Below, one piece after another: positions 9,115-17,487 of a stretch of DNA of 64,000 bases. Both the position numbers and the translations under genes were made by a program. The notes under the pieces are model-generated. The model was not told where the DNA came from and searched no databases. It saw only the letters and a list, made by a program, of their open reading frames with translations. This DNA is from Verrucomicrobiota bacterium. Lineage in GTDB: Bacteria; Verrucomicrobiota; Verrucomicrobiia; Chthoniobacterales; Terrimicrobiaceae. The number at the start of each line of letters is the position of its first letter. Positions within the stretch are counted from its first letter, which is position 1. Where the stretch lies: contig JAPLTF010000024.1 of assembly GCA_026398275.1 (NCBI GenBank), positions 1 to 64,000 of the forward strand. The letters run 5' to 3'.

Positions 9115-10239
9115 TCAGGGGTAGTTCTTCCATGCCTCGCGGCAGCGCTCTTCGACCTCGGCGGCAGCCCCCCCGGGACTCCGGAGCAGCCGGGCCGCAG
9201 CTTCAATGGATGTTTCCGTGCGGTCCGGATCGAGCAGGAGGGCGAGCGACTTCCAGACCGCCGAGCGCGGGTGGTCGGATCCCGTCCATGCCACGCGGCC
9301 GCTGCGGGCAAGATCCCGCGCTTGGCGCAGAAAGTTGGATGCGGGGGATTCTTCGGGGAAAATCCGACCGGCAAAATTCCCGTAGTCCTGCGGCGAGGCG
9401 AAGCCAGTCCCGAGCCTCCGGGATTCGACCCAGAGGAATGTCCGGAGCCATGCCGCGCGGAGGTCGCCGAGGGGTTGCTGCCAATCTGCGGGTGCCTGGC
9501 CGGAATGGCGCGGATGAAATTTGAACGCGACTCCCTCCGCGTGCCATTTCATGAGCTGCTCCCAGTCCGGCGGAAAATCCGCGACGTCCGCGAGCAGGCG
9601 GTTTCGCTCCCGGCACGACCAGTGATACCGGCCGAGCGAGCAGAGGACCGCGTCGGCAAGGGCCAGCTTGAGCTTCGACGTGATGCGGTCGCAAAACCCG
9701 GCCGGCAATTCCATCCCGCCATCCGCCCAGCGCAGGCATCGCAGGAGGCTCATGCCGCGGTTGACCAGCAGGCGCGCGGCCTCGAGAGGTGGGATTGCTG
9801 CGGAGCTCCGGAGCGCGGGAGGAAGCGAGCGAATCCAAGCCTCATCGCCCGCCACGACGATGCAGGCGTTCAGCAAATCGTAGTAGAACATGCTCGGCCG
9901 GGCGCGTTCAAACGCAGCCGCAGGAAGCACCTTGATCTCGATCTCGATGTGCAGGCGGCCCTCGCCTTCGCGGATCCATTTTTCCAGCAGGTCAGCGCCG
10001 ACATTTTCTGCAAAAAGGTAAAACTCGAGGTCGTTGTAGAGGCGTGCGGCTCCTTCGCCGATCCAGATCCCGCCTTCGCCCCGGCCGTAGCCGCCGCCAA
10101 GGAGGAGGGCCTTGAATCCCGGCAATCCGACAACCTCATCGCCCAGCCACTTCAGATAGGAATCCAGATCCGCCGCGAGAGCGGGAAGTTCTTCGGGGAA
10201 ATACTTCCGGCCGGTCATCGAATGTTGGGCAATCAACAA
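9115..10239 (-). CDS. Nucleotidyltransferase-like protein of unknown function
   Basis: This 374-residue protein has no name I can give securely. A Gly-rich GGGYGRGEGG (about 48-57) followed by YNDLEFYLF (about 68-76) recalls the GS-x10-DxD signature of pol-beta-type nucleotidyltransferases, and a later IEIEIKVL could supply a third acidic residue. The C-terminal half is alpha-helical and Trp/Arg-rich. It lies second in the operon, 21 bases after the STAS gene and directly before two glycosyltransferases. That context suggests modification of a sugar or of a regulatory component; this is inference. Confidence 0.6.
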   Translation of the reverse strand: MLIAQHSMTGRKYFPEELPALAADLDSYLKWLGDEVVGLPGFKALLLGGGYGRGEGGIWIGEGAARLYNDLEFYLFAENVGADLLEKWIREGEGRLHIEIEIKVLPAAAFERARPSMFYYDLLNACIVVAGDEAWIRSLPPALRSSAAIPPLEAARLLVNRGMSLLRCLRWADGGMELPAGFCDRITSKLKLALADAVLCSLGRYHWSCRERNRLLADVADFPPDWEQLMKWHAEGVAFKFHPRHSGQAPADWQQPLGDLRAAWLRTFLWVESRRLGTGFASPQDYGNFAGRIFPEESPASNFLRQARDLARSGRVAWTGSDHPRSAVWKSLALLLDPDRTETSIEAAARLLRSPGGAAAEVEERCREAWKNYP

Positions 10240-10260
10240 TCCCCATCCGGGGACGAGTGG

Positions 10261-10572
10261 TTACACGACTTGGAAGACGCGATGGAGACGCAGGAGTTCC
10301 AGCACCGCCTGCACGCCGGGCTGGACATTGCGGAGAATGACAACCGACGCATCGCCGGGAAGCTTGCGGTAGATGCCGAGAAGAAATCCGATGCCCGAGC
10401 TGTCGATGAACTGCACGTTCCCCAACTCCACCTCCACGCTTTGAACGGCGGGGTCGAGTTCGGGTTTGAGCTGGCTTTTCAGCGCAGCTGAGGAGCTGGC
10501 GTCGAGCCGGGGGATGTTGACGGCGATGTGGAGGACTCCGCCGGTGACATTTGTCTGGAATTCATCAGCCAT
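10261..10572 (-). CDS. STAS-domain anti-sigma factor antagonist-like protein
   Basis: STAS proteins of the SpoIIAA/RsbV/SypA type are phosphorylated on a Ser or Thr by RsbW-like kinases and dephosphorylated by PP2C phosphatases. This 103-residue single-domain protein contains the phosphorylation loop FIDSSGIGFLLG. The start MADEFQTNV at 10572 is favoured over an ATG three codons upstream because it matches family length. It opens the leftward polysaccharide operon and lies 3.2 kb from a fused kinase/phosphatase gene that could act on it. Confidence 0.9.
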   Translation of the reverse strand: MADEFQTNVTGGVLHIAVNIPRLDASSSAALKSQLKPELDPAVQSVEVELGNVQFIDSSGIGFLLGIYRKLPGDASVVILRNVQPGVQAVLELLRLHRVFQVV

Positions 10573-10645
10573 GGGCAACAAGCTATGGATTCAGCGTGGC
10601 CCTTGCAATGCGAAACCGGCGGAACAATATCATGACCCCCATTCC
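10573..10645. promoter_or_regulatory. Divergent control region between two polysaccharide operons
   Basis: Only 73 bases separate the start codons of the STAS gene (leftward) and the GT4 gene (rightward), so promoters for both operons must lie here or inside the genes. I see no convincing -35/-10 pair and no sigma-54 GG-N10-GC signature. Confidence 0.4.
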
Positions 10646-11851
10646 ATGAAAATCTGCTGGCTGCAGGAAAAGCTGGGGGCTTTTGGTGGTGCCGAGAGCA
10701 ACGTCCTCTCCACCGCGGCCGCGTTGCATGCCAAGGGAGCTGAAAACATCCTCGTCCATCACGAGCGGACCGGCCTCGATGAGGAGCGGTGGAACCAGGC
10801 TTTCCCGCGCACCGAGCTCGTCGGTGCCTCCCGTCCGGTTGTGGACGTCGTCCGGGAGATTTCCCCGGACGTGATCTGGATCCACAATTGGAACACCAGC
10901 CAGGATTTTGTCCCGCTTGGAGAGCTGGGGATTCCCATGGGCCGGATGGTGCACGACCACGCGCTCTACTGCCTGAGGCACTATAAATACCATCCGCTCA
11001 CGCGAAAAAACTGCACGCGTCCGGCATCGGCTGCGTGCATCTTCCCCTGCCTGGCCACGATCCAGCGCGGGTCCGGGAAGTGGCCGCTGCGGTTTGCCAG
11101 CATGTCGGCGAAACTGCGTGAGATTGCGGACAACCGCCGGCTCGACCGCCTCGTGGTGGCGTCGGAGTTCATGCGCGGCGAGCTGGTTAAAAACCAATTT
11201 GAGGAGGCGAAGATCCGGATCCTTCCGCCGGTTCCCCCGGATCCGCAGAATGCCGGGCCCGCGTCAGCCGCGGGGTTCCAGCCGGGGCGGATCCTCTTTG
11301 TCGGGCAGGTGATCCGGGGCAAGGGTGTGGATTTGCTCATCCGCGCATTGCACCGGCTCGAAGGCGACTGGAGCTTTGCTTTGGCCGGGCGTGGATCCGC
11401 GCTGGCCCGCTGCCGCGCATTGATCGAAAAGCTCGGCCTGACTTCGAAAGTGGAGATATTCGGGCACCTGTCCCCCGCAGAGCTATCCGCGCAATACCGC
11501 CTTGCGCAGGTGGTGGCCGTGCCATCCGCGTGGCAGGAACCGTTCGGCATGGTCGGGATCGAGGCGATGCGGCATGCCCGCGCGCTGGTCGGTTTCGATG
11601 TCGGGGGGATCCCCGACTGGCTCCACGACCAGGAGAACGGGCTGCTGGTGCCCGCAGGAAATGTTTCGGTGCTCGGCGGGGCGCTCCGGGGGCTTTTGAA
11701 AGATCCGGCGCGCTGCCAAAAGATGGGAGCCCGGGGATTGGAGATCGCATCGCAGAGCTTTTCATTTTCAAACTATGTGGATAATCTTCAGCGCATGCTT
11801 GAGGAATTGTCCGGCGCTTCAAACTCCGGAGGAAAGTTGAGCCGGCCGTAA
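10646..11851 (+). CDS. Family 4 glycosyltransferase
   Basis: GT4 retaining transferases have a GT-B fold with two Rossmann domains. The N-terminal MKICWLQEKLGAFGGAESNV has the usual GGAE loop, and the C-terminal domain carries GRILFVGQVIRGKGVDLLIRA and the EPFGMVGIEAMRHARALVGF donor-site motif with the EX7E pattern. The ATG at 10646 is the only start that gives a family-like N-terminus. The product is 401 residues with no membrane segment. It begins the rightward operon; the next gene starts two bases after its stop. Confidence 0.9.
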   Translation: MKICWLQEKLGAFGGAESNVLSTAAALHAKGAENILVHHERTGLDEERWNQAFPRTELVGASRPVVDVVREISPDVIWIHNWNTSQDFVPLGELGIPMGRMVHDHALYCLRHYKYHPLTRKNCTRPASAACIFPCLATIQRGSGKWPLRFASMSAKLREIADNRRLDRLVVASEFMRGELVKNQFEEAKIRILPPVPPDPQNAGPASAAGFQPGRILFVGQVIRGKGVDLLIRALHRLEGDWSFALAGRGSALARCRALIEKLGLTSKVEIFGHLSPAELSAQYRLAQVVAVPSAWQEPFGMVGIEAMRHARALVGFDVGGIPDWLHDQENGLLVPAGNVSVLGGALRGLLKDPARCQKMGARGLEIASQSFSFSNYVDNLQRMLEELSGASNSGGKLSRP

Positions 11852-11852
11852 A

Positions 11853-12602
11853 ATGGACCACGACCAGACGCCGATAAAATCCACCCCGCCCCCGGACTAC
11901 GCGATTGATTATTGGGTGCGGAGTTCCACCGCAGGCGGACGTCTGCGGCTCAGGCTCCGGCTGCAGACAAAACTTTTTCTCTGGAAGATGACGCTCTTCA
12001 TCGCGCACGGCCTCAAGCGGGTTCTCGATATTTTCGGGGCCTCGGTGGCGCTTCTCGGGGCGTCGCCGATTTTTGCGGTGACGGCGGGGCTGATCAAACG
12101 GGAGGACCGCGGCCCGGTCTTTTTCAAGCAGAGCCGGGTCGGCTATCGCGGGAAGCTTTTCCCGATGTGGAAATTCCGCTCGATGGTCGTGAACGCCGAT
12201 GCCATCAAGGACCGCCTCAAGGAGCAGAACGAAATGCAGGGCGGTGTCCTCTTCAAAATGAAGGATGACCCGCGCATCACAAAGGTCGGGAAATTCATCC
12301 GCAAATATTCGATCGATGAGCTGCCGCAGTTCTGGAACGTCCTCGTCGGCGACATGTCGCTTGTGGGCCCGCGACCGCCGGTTCCCAAGGAGGTTGCCGA
12401 GTATTCCGCGGAGGAGCGGCAGCGGCTTCTGGCGAAGCCGGGGATCACGTGCCTGTGGCAGGTCAGCGGCCGCAGCGAAATTGACTTTGCCGGACAGGTG
12501 CGGCTCGACCTCGCTTATATCCGCTCCAGCAGCGTCTGGACGGATCTGAAACTTTTGTTTCTCACCATTCCGGCCGTCCTGATGGGCAAGGGGGCCTACT
12601 GA
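11853..12602 (+). CDS. Undecaprenyl-phosphate sugar phosphotransferase (initiating transferase)
   Basis: This enzyme moves a sugar-1-phosphate to undecaprenyl phosphate, the first step in building a lipid-linked repeat unit. The 249-residue form has one N-terminal membrane helix (around VLDIFGASVALLGASPIFAV) and the C-terminal catalytic domain with FKQSRVGYRGKLFPMWKFRSM, KYSIDELPQFWNVL, and SLVGPRPPVP. It lacks the four-helix N-terminal region of WbaP/WcaJ-size proteins, like PglC-type short forms. Its stop shares one base with the next start. Confidence 0.93.
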   Translation: MDHDQTPIKSTPPPDYAIDYWVRSSTAGGRLRLRLRLQTKLFLWKMTLFIAHGLKRVLDIFGASVALLGASPIFAVTAGLIKREDRGPVFFKQSRVGYRGKLFPMWKFRSMVVNADAIKDRLKEQNEMQGGVLFKMKDDPRITKVGKFIRKYSIDELPQFWNVLVGDMSLVGPRPPVPKEVAEYSAEERQRLLAKPGITCLWQVSGRSEIDFAGQVRLDLAYIRSSSVWTDLKLLFLTIPAVLMGKGAY

Positions 12603-13783
12603 TGAAGCCCTGGCATCTGATCGCCCCCGACTGGGGTGCGCTGGATACGATTTGGCGAGCGCCGCGGCCGTTCATCCTCTGGCCGGTTTGCGAAAAGCCG
12701 CTGCTCTCGCATTGGCTCGACGAAGCCGTCCGGCAGGGGGTGCCGTCGGTGAGCATCGAGGTCGTGGACCGGCCGCATCTGGTCCGGCAGTGGCTCGATC
12801 AGCGGGACCTCTGGTCGCGTTCCATACAGGTCCAATCCCAGCCGGGCGGAGGTGCGGAGAAGGATTGCTTTGTCATGAGCACGCTTCCCGGCGAGCTCGA
12901 TCCCACGTCCGTTCAGTCGGCCAGGGAATTGATGCAGCGATGGTATGGGCTTCAGGTCGAGGCTTTGCGGCGCAGGGCGAGCGGGATGGTCCACCTCGAC
13001 CACGAATACCGCCCCGGGATTTGGTTCGGCCCGGGCACCCGTGCGGCGCCGGATGTCGCATTCACTCCGCCGTGCTGGGTCGGCAGCCATGCCAATATCG
13101 GCCCCGGCTGCCGGATCGGTCCCCATGCCTTCATCGGGCAGGGGGTGTTCCTTGACGGAGATGTCGAGGTCTCGGAAGCGATCGTCTGCGCGGAGACCTA
13201 TGTCGGATCGCATACGACATTGAAACGGATGGCGGCGCAGGGCGGCCTGCTGATGGATTTTGAGCGCGGGGTCGGCATCGAGATCGCGGATGATTTCGTG
13301 CTCTCCTCGCTCGGGGCGGCAAGCACCAGGCCCTCCTGGGCGGAGCGCATGGTCGCCGCGCTGGCCGCCGGACCATTGGAATGGCTGGCCCGCAGGGTCA
13401 ATGGCGGGAACCCGCCCGCCCCAACCAACGTGGTGCTCGGCCGTTCGCGGCCGCTGACACTGCCGACCTATGCATCGGGCGCGCTCTGCCTGCGCCGCTC
13501 GCCCTGGCTCCGGCAGGTGGCTGCCGGGAATTTGCGCCTCACAGGCGTCCTGCCCCGCAGCGAGAAGGATTGGCAGGCCCTGTCCCCCGAGGCGCAATCC
13601 GCACTCAAGGACGCGCCGGTCGGAGTTTTTGCGCTGTCAGATTTGTATGGCTGTCATGCCCCCGATGAGCCGGATGAATGGATCCACGCGGTTTTTCAGG
13701 CGGGCGCGGCCGGTGGCGCCGGCCAGCGGCTCGCGAAAAAATCCCTGCTGAAAATTGCGATGACGAAACCTGCCCAACCATGA
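12602..13783 (+). CDS. NDP-sugar transferase-like protein with left-handed beta-helix
   Basis: The 393-residue protein starts like a sugar nucleotidyltransferase (RPFILWPVCEKPLLSHWLDEAV) but lacks the Gly-rich GxGTRLxP nucleotide-binding signature, so catalytic activity is doubtful. Residues about 150-215 form hexapeptide repeats (VGSHANIGPGCRIGPHAFIG), as in acetyltransferases and GlmU. The C-terminal third is unlike known domains. Tight coupling to the genes on both sides (1- and 4-base overlaps) ties it to polysaccharide synthesis or its control. A sugar acyltransferase role is possible. Confidence 0.65.
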   Translation: MKPWHLIAPDWGALDTIWRAPRPFILWPVCEKPLLSHWLDEAVRQGVPSVSIEVVDRPHLVRQWLDQRDLWSRSIQVQSQPGGGAEKDCFVMSTLPGELDPTSVQSARELMQRWYGLQVEALRRRASGMVHLDHEYRPGIWFGPGTRAAPDVAFTPPCWVGSHANIGPGCRIGPHAFIGQGVFLDGDVEVSEAIVCAETYVGSHTTLKRMAAQGGLLMDFERGVGIEIADDFVLSSLGAASTRPSWAERMVAALAAGPLEWLARRVNGGNPPAPTNVVLGRSRPLTLPTYASGALCLRRSPWLRQVAAGNLRLTGVLPRSEKDWQALSPEAQSALKDAPVGVFALSDLYGCHAPDEPDEWIHAVFQAGAAGGAGQRLAKKSLLKIAMTKPAQP

Positions 13784-15495
13784 ATTGCCACCTTTCCTGC
13801 TGCTTCGAGGTCCAAAATCCCGATCTGAAGGATTCTTCCGAAGCCGTAGTCGGGGTGAAGGGGTTTCTTCGTGACCATGGCGTGGGCGACGAGGCATTTC
13901 TGAATAATTTCGAAGTGGCGGCGGCCGAGGCGATCAACAATGCCGTCATTCACGGCTGCGCCAGGCCGGCGGAAAAATTTTTCCGGGCGACCCTGTCGCT
14001 GCGGGCGGACCACGTGGAGCTGCGCGTGATGGACCCATCGGATTTTGGCGGGTGGAAGCACGCCCCAGCCCTGCCGGACGATCCGTTCGACGAGAGTGGC
14101 CGCGGGCATTATCTGATGAGTCAGATGACCGATGAACTCCTGCACGTGAAGGAGAACGGGTGCCATGTCCTCATTCTGCGGAAGCGGTTTCCCGAATCCG
14201 GGTGGAGCTACAACCCCGGCGAGTCCGACCGCACGATCACCGAGATGACCGACGAGCTCGTCTCGAGCTACGAGATGATCAGCACGATGGTCGGCCTCGG
14301 GCAGTGGCTCGCCACCGCGCCGGACATGTATGCGTTCATGGACGGCGCCCTGGAGCGGCTGTGCGACGTGACCGGTTCCGAGACCGCCTACGTGCGGTTT
14401 GAGGATCACGGCGAACTGAGGTTGCTTCGGCAGTGGGGCAGGAGCCTGAAGCCTCCCGCCGCAGTTCTTGATCCCCTCGGTCAGGGAACCGAGGCCGAAG
14501 TCTTCCGCACCGGAAATGAAATCACTCTTCCCATGGATTTTTCGCTGCCCGGCGACGACCCGCTCAGCGGCGGGCTCATCAGCGGTTTCGTGGCCCCGGT
14601 GCTTTTCAAGGACCAGCGGCGGGGTGCGCTTGTCATGGGTCGCACGCAGCCATCACAATTTTTTGATGCGGGGAAGCTGAAGATCGCGCGGATGGTGGCG
14701 GAATACCTTGGGATTATCGTGACGCTCGGCGAGCTGCAGAAGCGCCGGGGGGACGAGGAGCGGGCGCTCCGCGACCTCGAAATCGCGGCGCAGATCCAGC
14801 TCTCGCTGATGCCCCAGGAATTTTCCGCCGTGCGGGATCTCGATCTCTACGGCACCTGCCGCCCGGCGCTGCAGGCCGGGGGCGACTATTTCGATGTGCT
14901 GGTTCTGCCGGACCAGTCGATCCTTTGCGTGATGGCGGACGTGATGGGCAAGGGCCTGCCCGCGGCCCTCCTCGCCAACATGCTCCGCACCAACCTCCAC
15001 GCCATCGTCGCTTCGCACGTGGATTCCCCGGGGGAGATCATCACGAAAGCCAACGCGCTCATGAGCCGGGATCTGATCAAGCTCGAAATGTTTATCACGA
15101 TGGTCTGCGCGTGGATCTCGCCCGACCGGAGCCAGATCCGCCATGCCAGCGCCGGGCACCTCGCCAGCCTCCTCCAAAAATCCGGCGGAGAAATTCTCAA
15201 GATCGACGGGGCGGGGATGCCGGTGGGGATATTCCACGACAGCGCCTATGCATCCTACTCCACGCCGTTTCTCCCGGGCGACCGGCTCCTGCTCTACACC
15301 GATGGGATTGTCGAGGCCACCGCGGCGGACGGGTCAATGTTTGAGATGGAGGGAGTGAAGGACAGCCTCACGCGCTCCCGTCCGCTCACCTCGCGGGGAA
15401 CCATCGACAATCTTCTCAACGAGGTCGCGCTTTTCTCCGGCAATGAAACTCCCTCTGATGACCGCACGGTCGTCCTGATTTCACGAACCCACTGA
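13780..15495 (+). CDS. Fused anti-sigma-type kinase, GAF and PP2C (SpoIIE) phosphatase
   Basis: The 571-residue protein combines a GHKL kinase domain (about 1-140; N-box EAAAEAINNAVIHG), a GAF-like sensor (about 165-325), a short coiled linker (AAQIQLSLMPQEF) and a SpoIIE-type Ser/Thr phosphatase (about 345-570) with metal-binding Asp residues in GGDYFDVL and VMADVMGKGLPAALLA. It could therefore both phosphorylate and dephosphorylate a STAS protein, as SypE does for SypA. The start overlaps the preceding stop (ATGA). The response regulator gene follows after eight bases. Confidence 0.88.
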   Translation: MNCHLSCCFEVQNPDLKDSSEAVVGVKGFLRDHGVGDEAFLNNFEVAAAEAINNAVIHGCARPAEKFFRATLSLRADHVELRVMDPSDFGGWKHAPALPDDPFDESGRGHYLMSQMTDELLHVKENGCHVLILRKRFPESGWSYNPGESDRTITEMTDELVSSYEMISTMVGLGQWLATAPDMYAFMDGALERLCDVTGSETAYVRFEDHGELRLLRQWGRSLKPPAAVLDPLGQGTEAEVFRTGNEITLPMDFSLPGDDPLSGGLISGFVAPVLFKDQRRGALVMGRTQPSQFFDAGKLKIARMVAEYLGIIVTLGELQKRRGDEERALRDLEIAAQIQLSLMPQEFSAVRDLDLYGTCRPALQAGGDYFDVLVLPDQSILCVMADVMGKGLPAALLANMLRTNLHAIVASHVDSPGEIITKANALMSRDLIKLEMFITMVCAWISPDRSQIRHASAGHLASLLQKSGGEILKIDGAGMPVGIFHDSAYASYSTPFLPGDRLLLYTDGIVEATAADGSMFEMEGVKDSLTRSRPLTSRGTIDNLLNEVALFSGNETPSDDRTVVLISRTH

Positions 15496-15503
15496 ACAAA
15501 ACC

Positions 15504-15920
15504 ATGCCTTCCACCATACTGATTGTTGATGACCAGGAGCTGATGATCCGCGTGCTCCAAGCCACCCTGCGCCCGCTCGAGGTGAAGATTGGAACGGCAA
15601 AAAGCGGCGCGGAAGCCGTGCGCTTCATCGAGGAATCCGGCGCGCCGAGCGCCATGATCCTGGACTTTTCGATGCCCGGCCAGGACGGCGTGGAAACGCT
15701 CCGGCAGATCCGCAGCCTCCCGAACGGGGCGGCCATTCCGGTCGTCATGCTTACGGCGCGGGATCAAACCCTGATTCGGAAAGCCGCCGAGGGGCTTCAC
15801 GTGCATGTGTTCATGACCAAGCCATTCAGCCCGACCTCGCTCCTCCAGACCCTGCGGGAGATGCTCGAAGGCGGGGTGCAACCCGGCTGCCCGGACACAA
15901 GCACAGATTCCCGCATGTGA
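15504..15920 (+). CDS. Single-domain response regulator (CheY-like)
   Basis: The 138 residues hold one receiver domain and no output domain. The acidic pair is in ILIVDDQEL, the phospho-acceptor is Asp54 in MILDFSMPGQDG, the switch Thr is in VVMLTAR and the Lys is in FMTKPF. It is the last gene of the operon and lacks a cognate histidine kinase nearby. It probably feeds an input into the adjacent kinase/phosphatase, whose Vibrio analogue SypE carries its receiver domain internally. Confidence 0.92.
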   Translation: MPSTILIVDDQELMIRVLQATLRPLEVKIGTAKSGAEAVRFIEESGAPSAMILDFSMPGQDGVETLRQIRSLPNGAAIPVVMLTARDQTLIRKAAEGLHVHVFMTKPFSPTSLLQTLREMLEGGVQPGCPDTSTDSRM

Positions 15921-15936
15921 ACTTTTATCGTCCAGT

Positions 15937-15958
15937 AAGTTGCTTTTTCTAGCAACTT
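15937..15958. other. Perfect 8-base inverted repeat beyond the tRNA 3' end
   Basis: AAGTTGCT and AGCAACTT flank a TTTTCT hexamer. It lies between the response regulator stop and the tRNA-Ala 3' end and may terminate one or both transcripts, though no T-run follows on either strand. Confidence 0.4.
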
Positions 15959-15964
15959 AAAGAG

Positions 15965-16037
15965 TGGAGCCTAGGGGATTCGAACCCCTGACCTCCTCAA
16001 TGCCATTGAGGCGCTCTACCAACTGAGCTAAGACCCC
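15965..16037 (-). tRNA. tRNA-Ala (anticodon GGC)
   Basis: The 73-base minus-strand sequence folds as a complete cloverleaf. The acceptor GGGGTCT pairs with AGGCTCC with a G-U at position 3, the discriminator is A, the D-arm contains AGCTCAGTTGGTAGAGC, the anticodon stem CCTCA/TGAGG holds loop ATGGCAT with anticodon GGC, and the T-arm is AGGGGTTCGAATCCCCT. CCA is not encoded. The tRNA is intact although an integrase remnant lies beyond its 5' end. Confidence 0.96.
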
Positions 16038-16121
16038 TAATCAGTTATAGATGAAGTAATTACAGATAATTTACGGAGCGCTTTTGAGGCCTTTGCAACC
16101 CGTTTTTGTAACCTATAGGTT

Positions 16122-16375
16122 GTGCGTGTGAAGACAGCAACCCCACAGGCTGAAAAGCCGGAGTTTCAAAAGACTGACGTTCCGTGTCTCTATCGGTATT
16201 CATCGAACGGAGTGTATTATGCACTCGTAAACCACGAGGGCAAACAAAAACGCGCATCGCTGGAGACCACAGACAAGGCGGAGGCGAAACGAAAGTTGGC
16301 CGACTTCCAGCGGGATCTTGGCAAGGTGGTTGCCGCACGAAAGAAGGTGGTTCCCTTCGCGCTCGTCTCCTCACT
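16122..16375 (+). pseudogene. Truncated phage-type integrase (N-terminal fragment)
   Basis: The frame from GTG 16122 encodes an Arm-type DNA-binding N-terminus typical of tyrosine recombinases: VPCLYRYSSNGVYYALVNHE, then KQKRASLETTDKAEAKRKLADF. Similarity stops near residue 80. No core-binding or catalytic domain (R-HxxR-Y) follows, because the sequence runs directly into the oppositely oriented amidase gene. An AACCTATAGGTT palindrome lies just upstream (16110-16121). It looks like the scar of an island once inserted by the tRNA, later deleted. Confidence 0.7.
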
Positions 16376-16383
16376 TATAACTG

Positions 16384-17007
16384 TCAGGATCCGCGGGAAT
16401 ACGCCGCGACCCTGGCGAGGAAGGCGTTCCATTTTGCGCCAGGTTTTCCATGGTCGAGGAGGATGGCTGGGCATTGTTTGCAGCCGATATCCCGCCCGTC
16501 GCTGAATCGGATCCTGCGCCAGTGCATATGGGGCACGACATGGCTGAGCGGGACGCGGTATTGTCGCATGAGCATGGCGGTGAGCCGGGCCGTGCGGTCG
16601 ATGGTTTTTGCGATGTCGTTTCCCCGGTTCACGCACATTTCGATGCCGATGGACGACCTGTTTCCCGGGCCTTCGTAGTCGGCATGCTCGCCTGTTTCGG
16701 TGGTCGGCAGGCTTTGGTAGATGGAGTGGTCGTCCACGGTGAAATGCCATGTGAGAAAGTGCGAGCGGTTGTGCCGGGCCCGGAGCCCGCTCCGCATGGC
16801 CCGCGCATGGTTCAACGCGTTGGCGCTCCGGGCGGGGTTGTCGGTGGAATGGATGGTGATGAAGGCCGGCCGCATCGGCTTGTGCAGGGAGCGGCCGCAT
16901 TCGCCGGGCGGGATGATGTCCGGCGTGATCGTCAATTCGGCACCTGCGGCGTGAGCCGCGCAAAACAAGGCGGGAATCAGGTTGCAGGTGAAGGAGCGGA
17001 GTGTCAT
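16384..17007 (-). CDS. Secreted N-acetylmuramoyl-L-alanine amidase (amidase_2 type)
   Basis: The enzyme cleaves the bond between N-acetylmuramic acid and the stem peptide. A signal peptide (about 1-22, ending AAHAAGA) precedes a zinc-dependent amidase_2/PGRP domain. Putative zinc ligands are the His of FITIHSTDNPA, the second His in VVPHMHW and the Cys of GCKQCP, matching the T7 lysozyme H-H-C set. The length of 207 residues suits a single-domain enzyme. It may belong to cell-wall turnover or derive from a phage. Confidence 0.85.
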   Translation of the reverse strand: MTLRSFTCNLIPALFCAAHAAGAELTITPDIIPPGECGRSLHKPMRPAFITIHSTDNPARSANALNHARAMRSGLRARHNRSHFLTWHFTVDDHSIYQSLPTTETGEHADYEGPGNRSSIGIEMCVNRGNDIAKTIDRTARLTAMLMRQYRVPLSHVVPHMHWRRIRFSDGRDIGCKQCPAILLDHGKPGAKWNAFLARVAAYSRGS

Positions 17008-17118
17008 GAGCGTTTGTGCCGCCGGACGGAATGCTTGCCGGGGACAGGATAGCCCGGGTTATCCGGTTTTGGAAAATTTATCCTCGTGGGCCCGTCGTGG
17101 TGCCACGGCTTCGGGAGT

Positions 17119-17487
17119 TTACTTCCAGGCAAGAATGCCTTTGGCCCAGGCCCAGACAAGTCCCTCGACGAGGAGGAGCAGGAATACCATGAGGGCGAGA
17201 AAGGCGGAGACCGGGAGCTTCAGGAACGCGGCGGCGAACGGCATGAGGAAGACGGTCTCGACGTCGAAGACGAGGAAGACGAGCGCGTAGAGGTAGTAGT
17301 GGGACTGGAACTGGATCTGAGCGGGCCCGGTGGACTCGATGCCGCATTCGTAGCTGCTCTGCTTGTCGTAACCGGGCTTCGCGGGCGAGAACAGCCGCGC
17401 CCAGGCCCAGGCCATGGCGAGCGGGATCAACGGAAAGACGATCGCGATGGCGAGGAAGACCGTCAGCAGCAGGTAGTCATTGGTCAT
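17119..17487 (-). CDS. nuoA: NADH-quinone oxidoreductase subunit A
   Basis: NuoA is a small membrane subunit of respiratory complex I. The 122-residue protein has three transmembrane helices, the conserved loop KQSSYECGIESTGPAQIQF (with the Cys used as a conformational marker) and the VFDVETVFLMPFA segment. Its start overlaps the nuoN stop by four bases. It is normally the first gene of the nuo operon; here it comes after nuoN, and no other nuo gene follows within the window. Confidence 0.95.
   Translation of the reverse strand: MTNDYLLLTVFLAIAIVFPLIPLAMAWAWARLFSPAKPGYDKQSSYECGIESTGPAQIQFQSHYYLYALVFLVFDVETVFLMPFAAAFLKLPVSAFLALMVFLLLLVEGLVWAWAKGILAWK

Noticed and set aside
10573-10645. Sigma-54 promoter in TGGCCCTTGCAATGC
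   Set aside because: The GG and GC are five bases apart, not ten.
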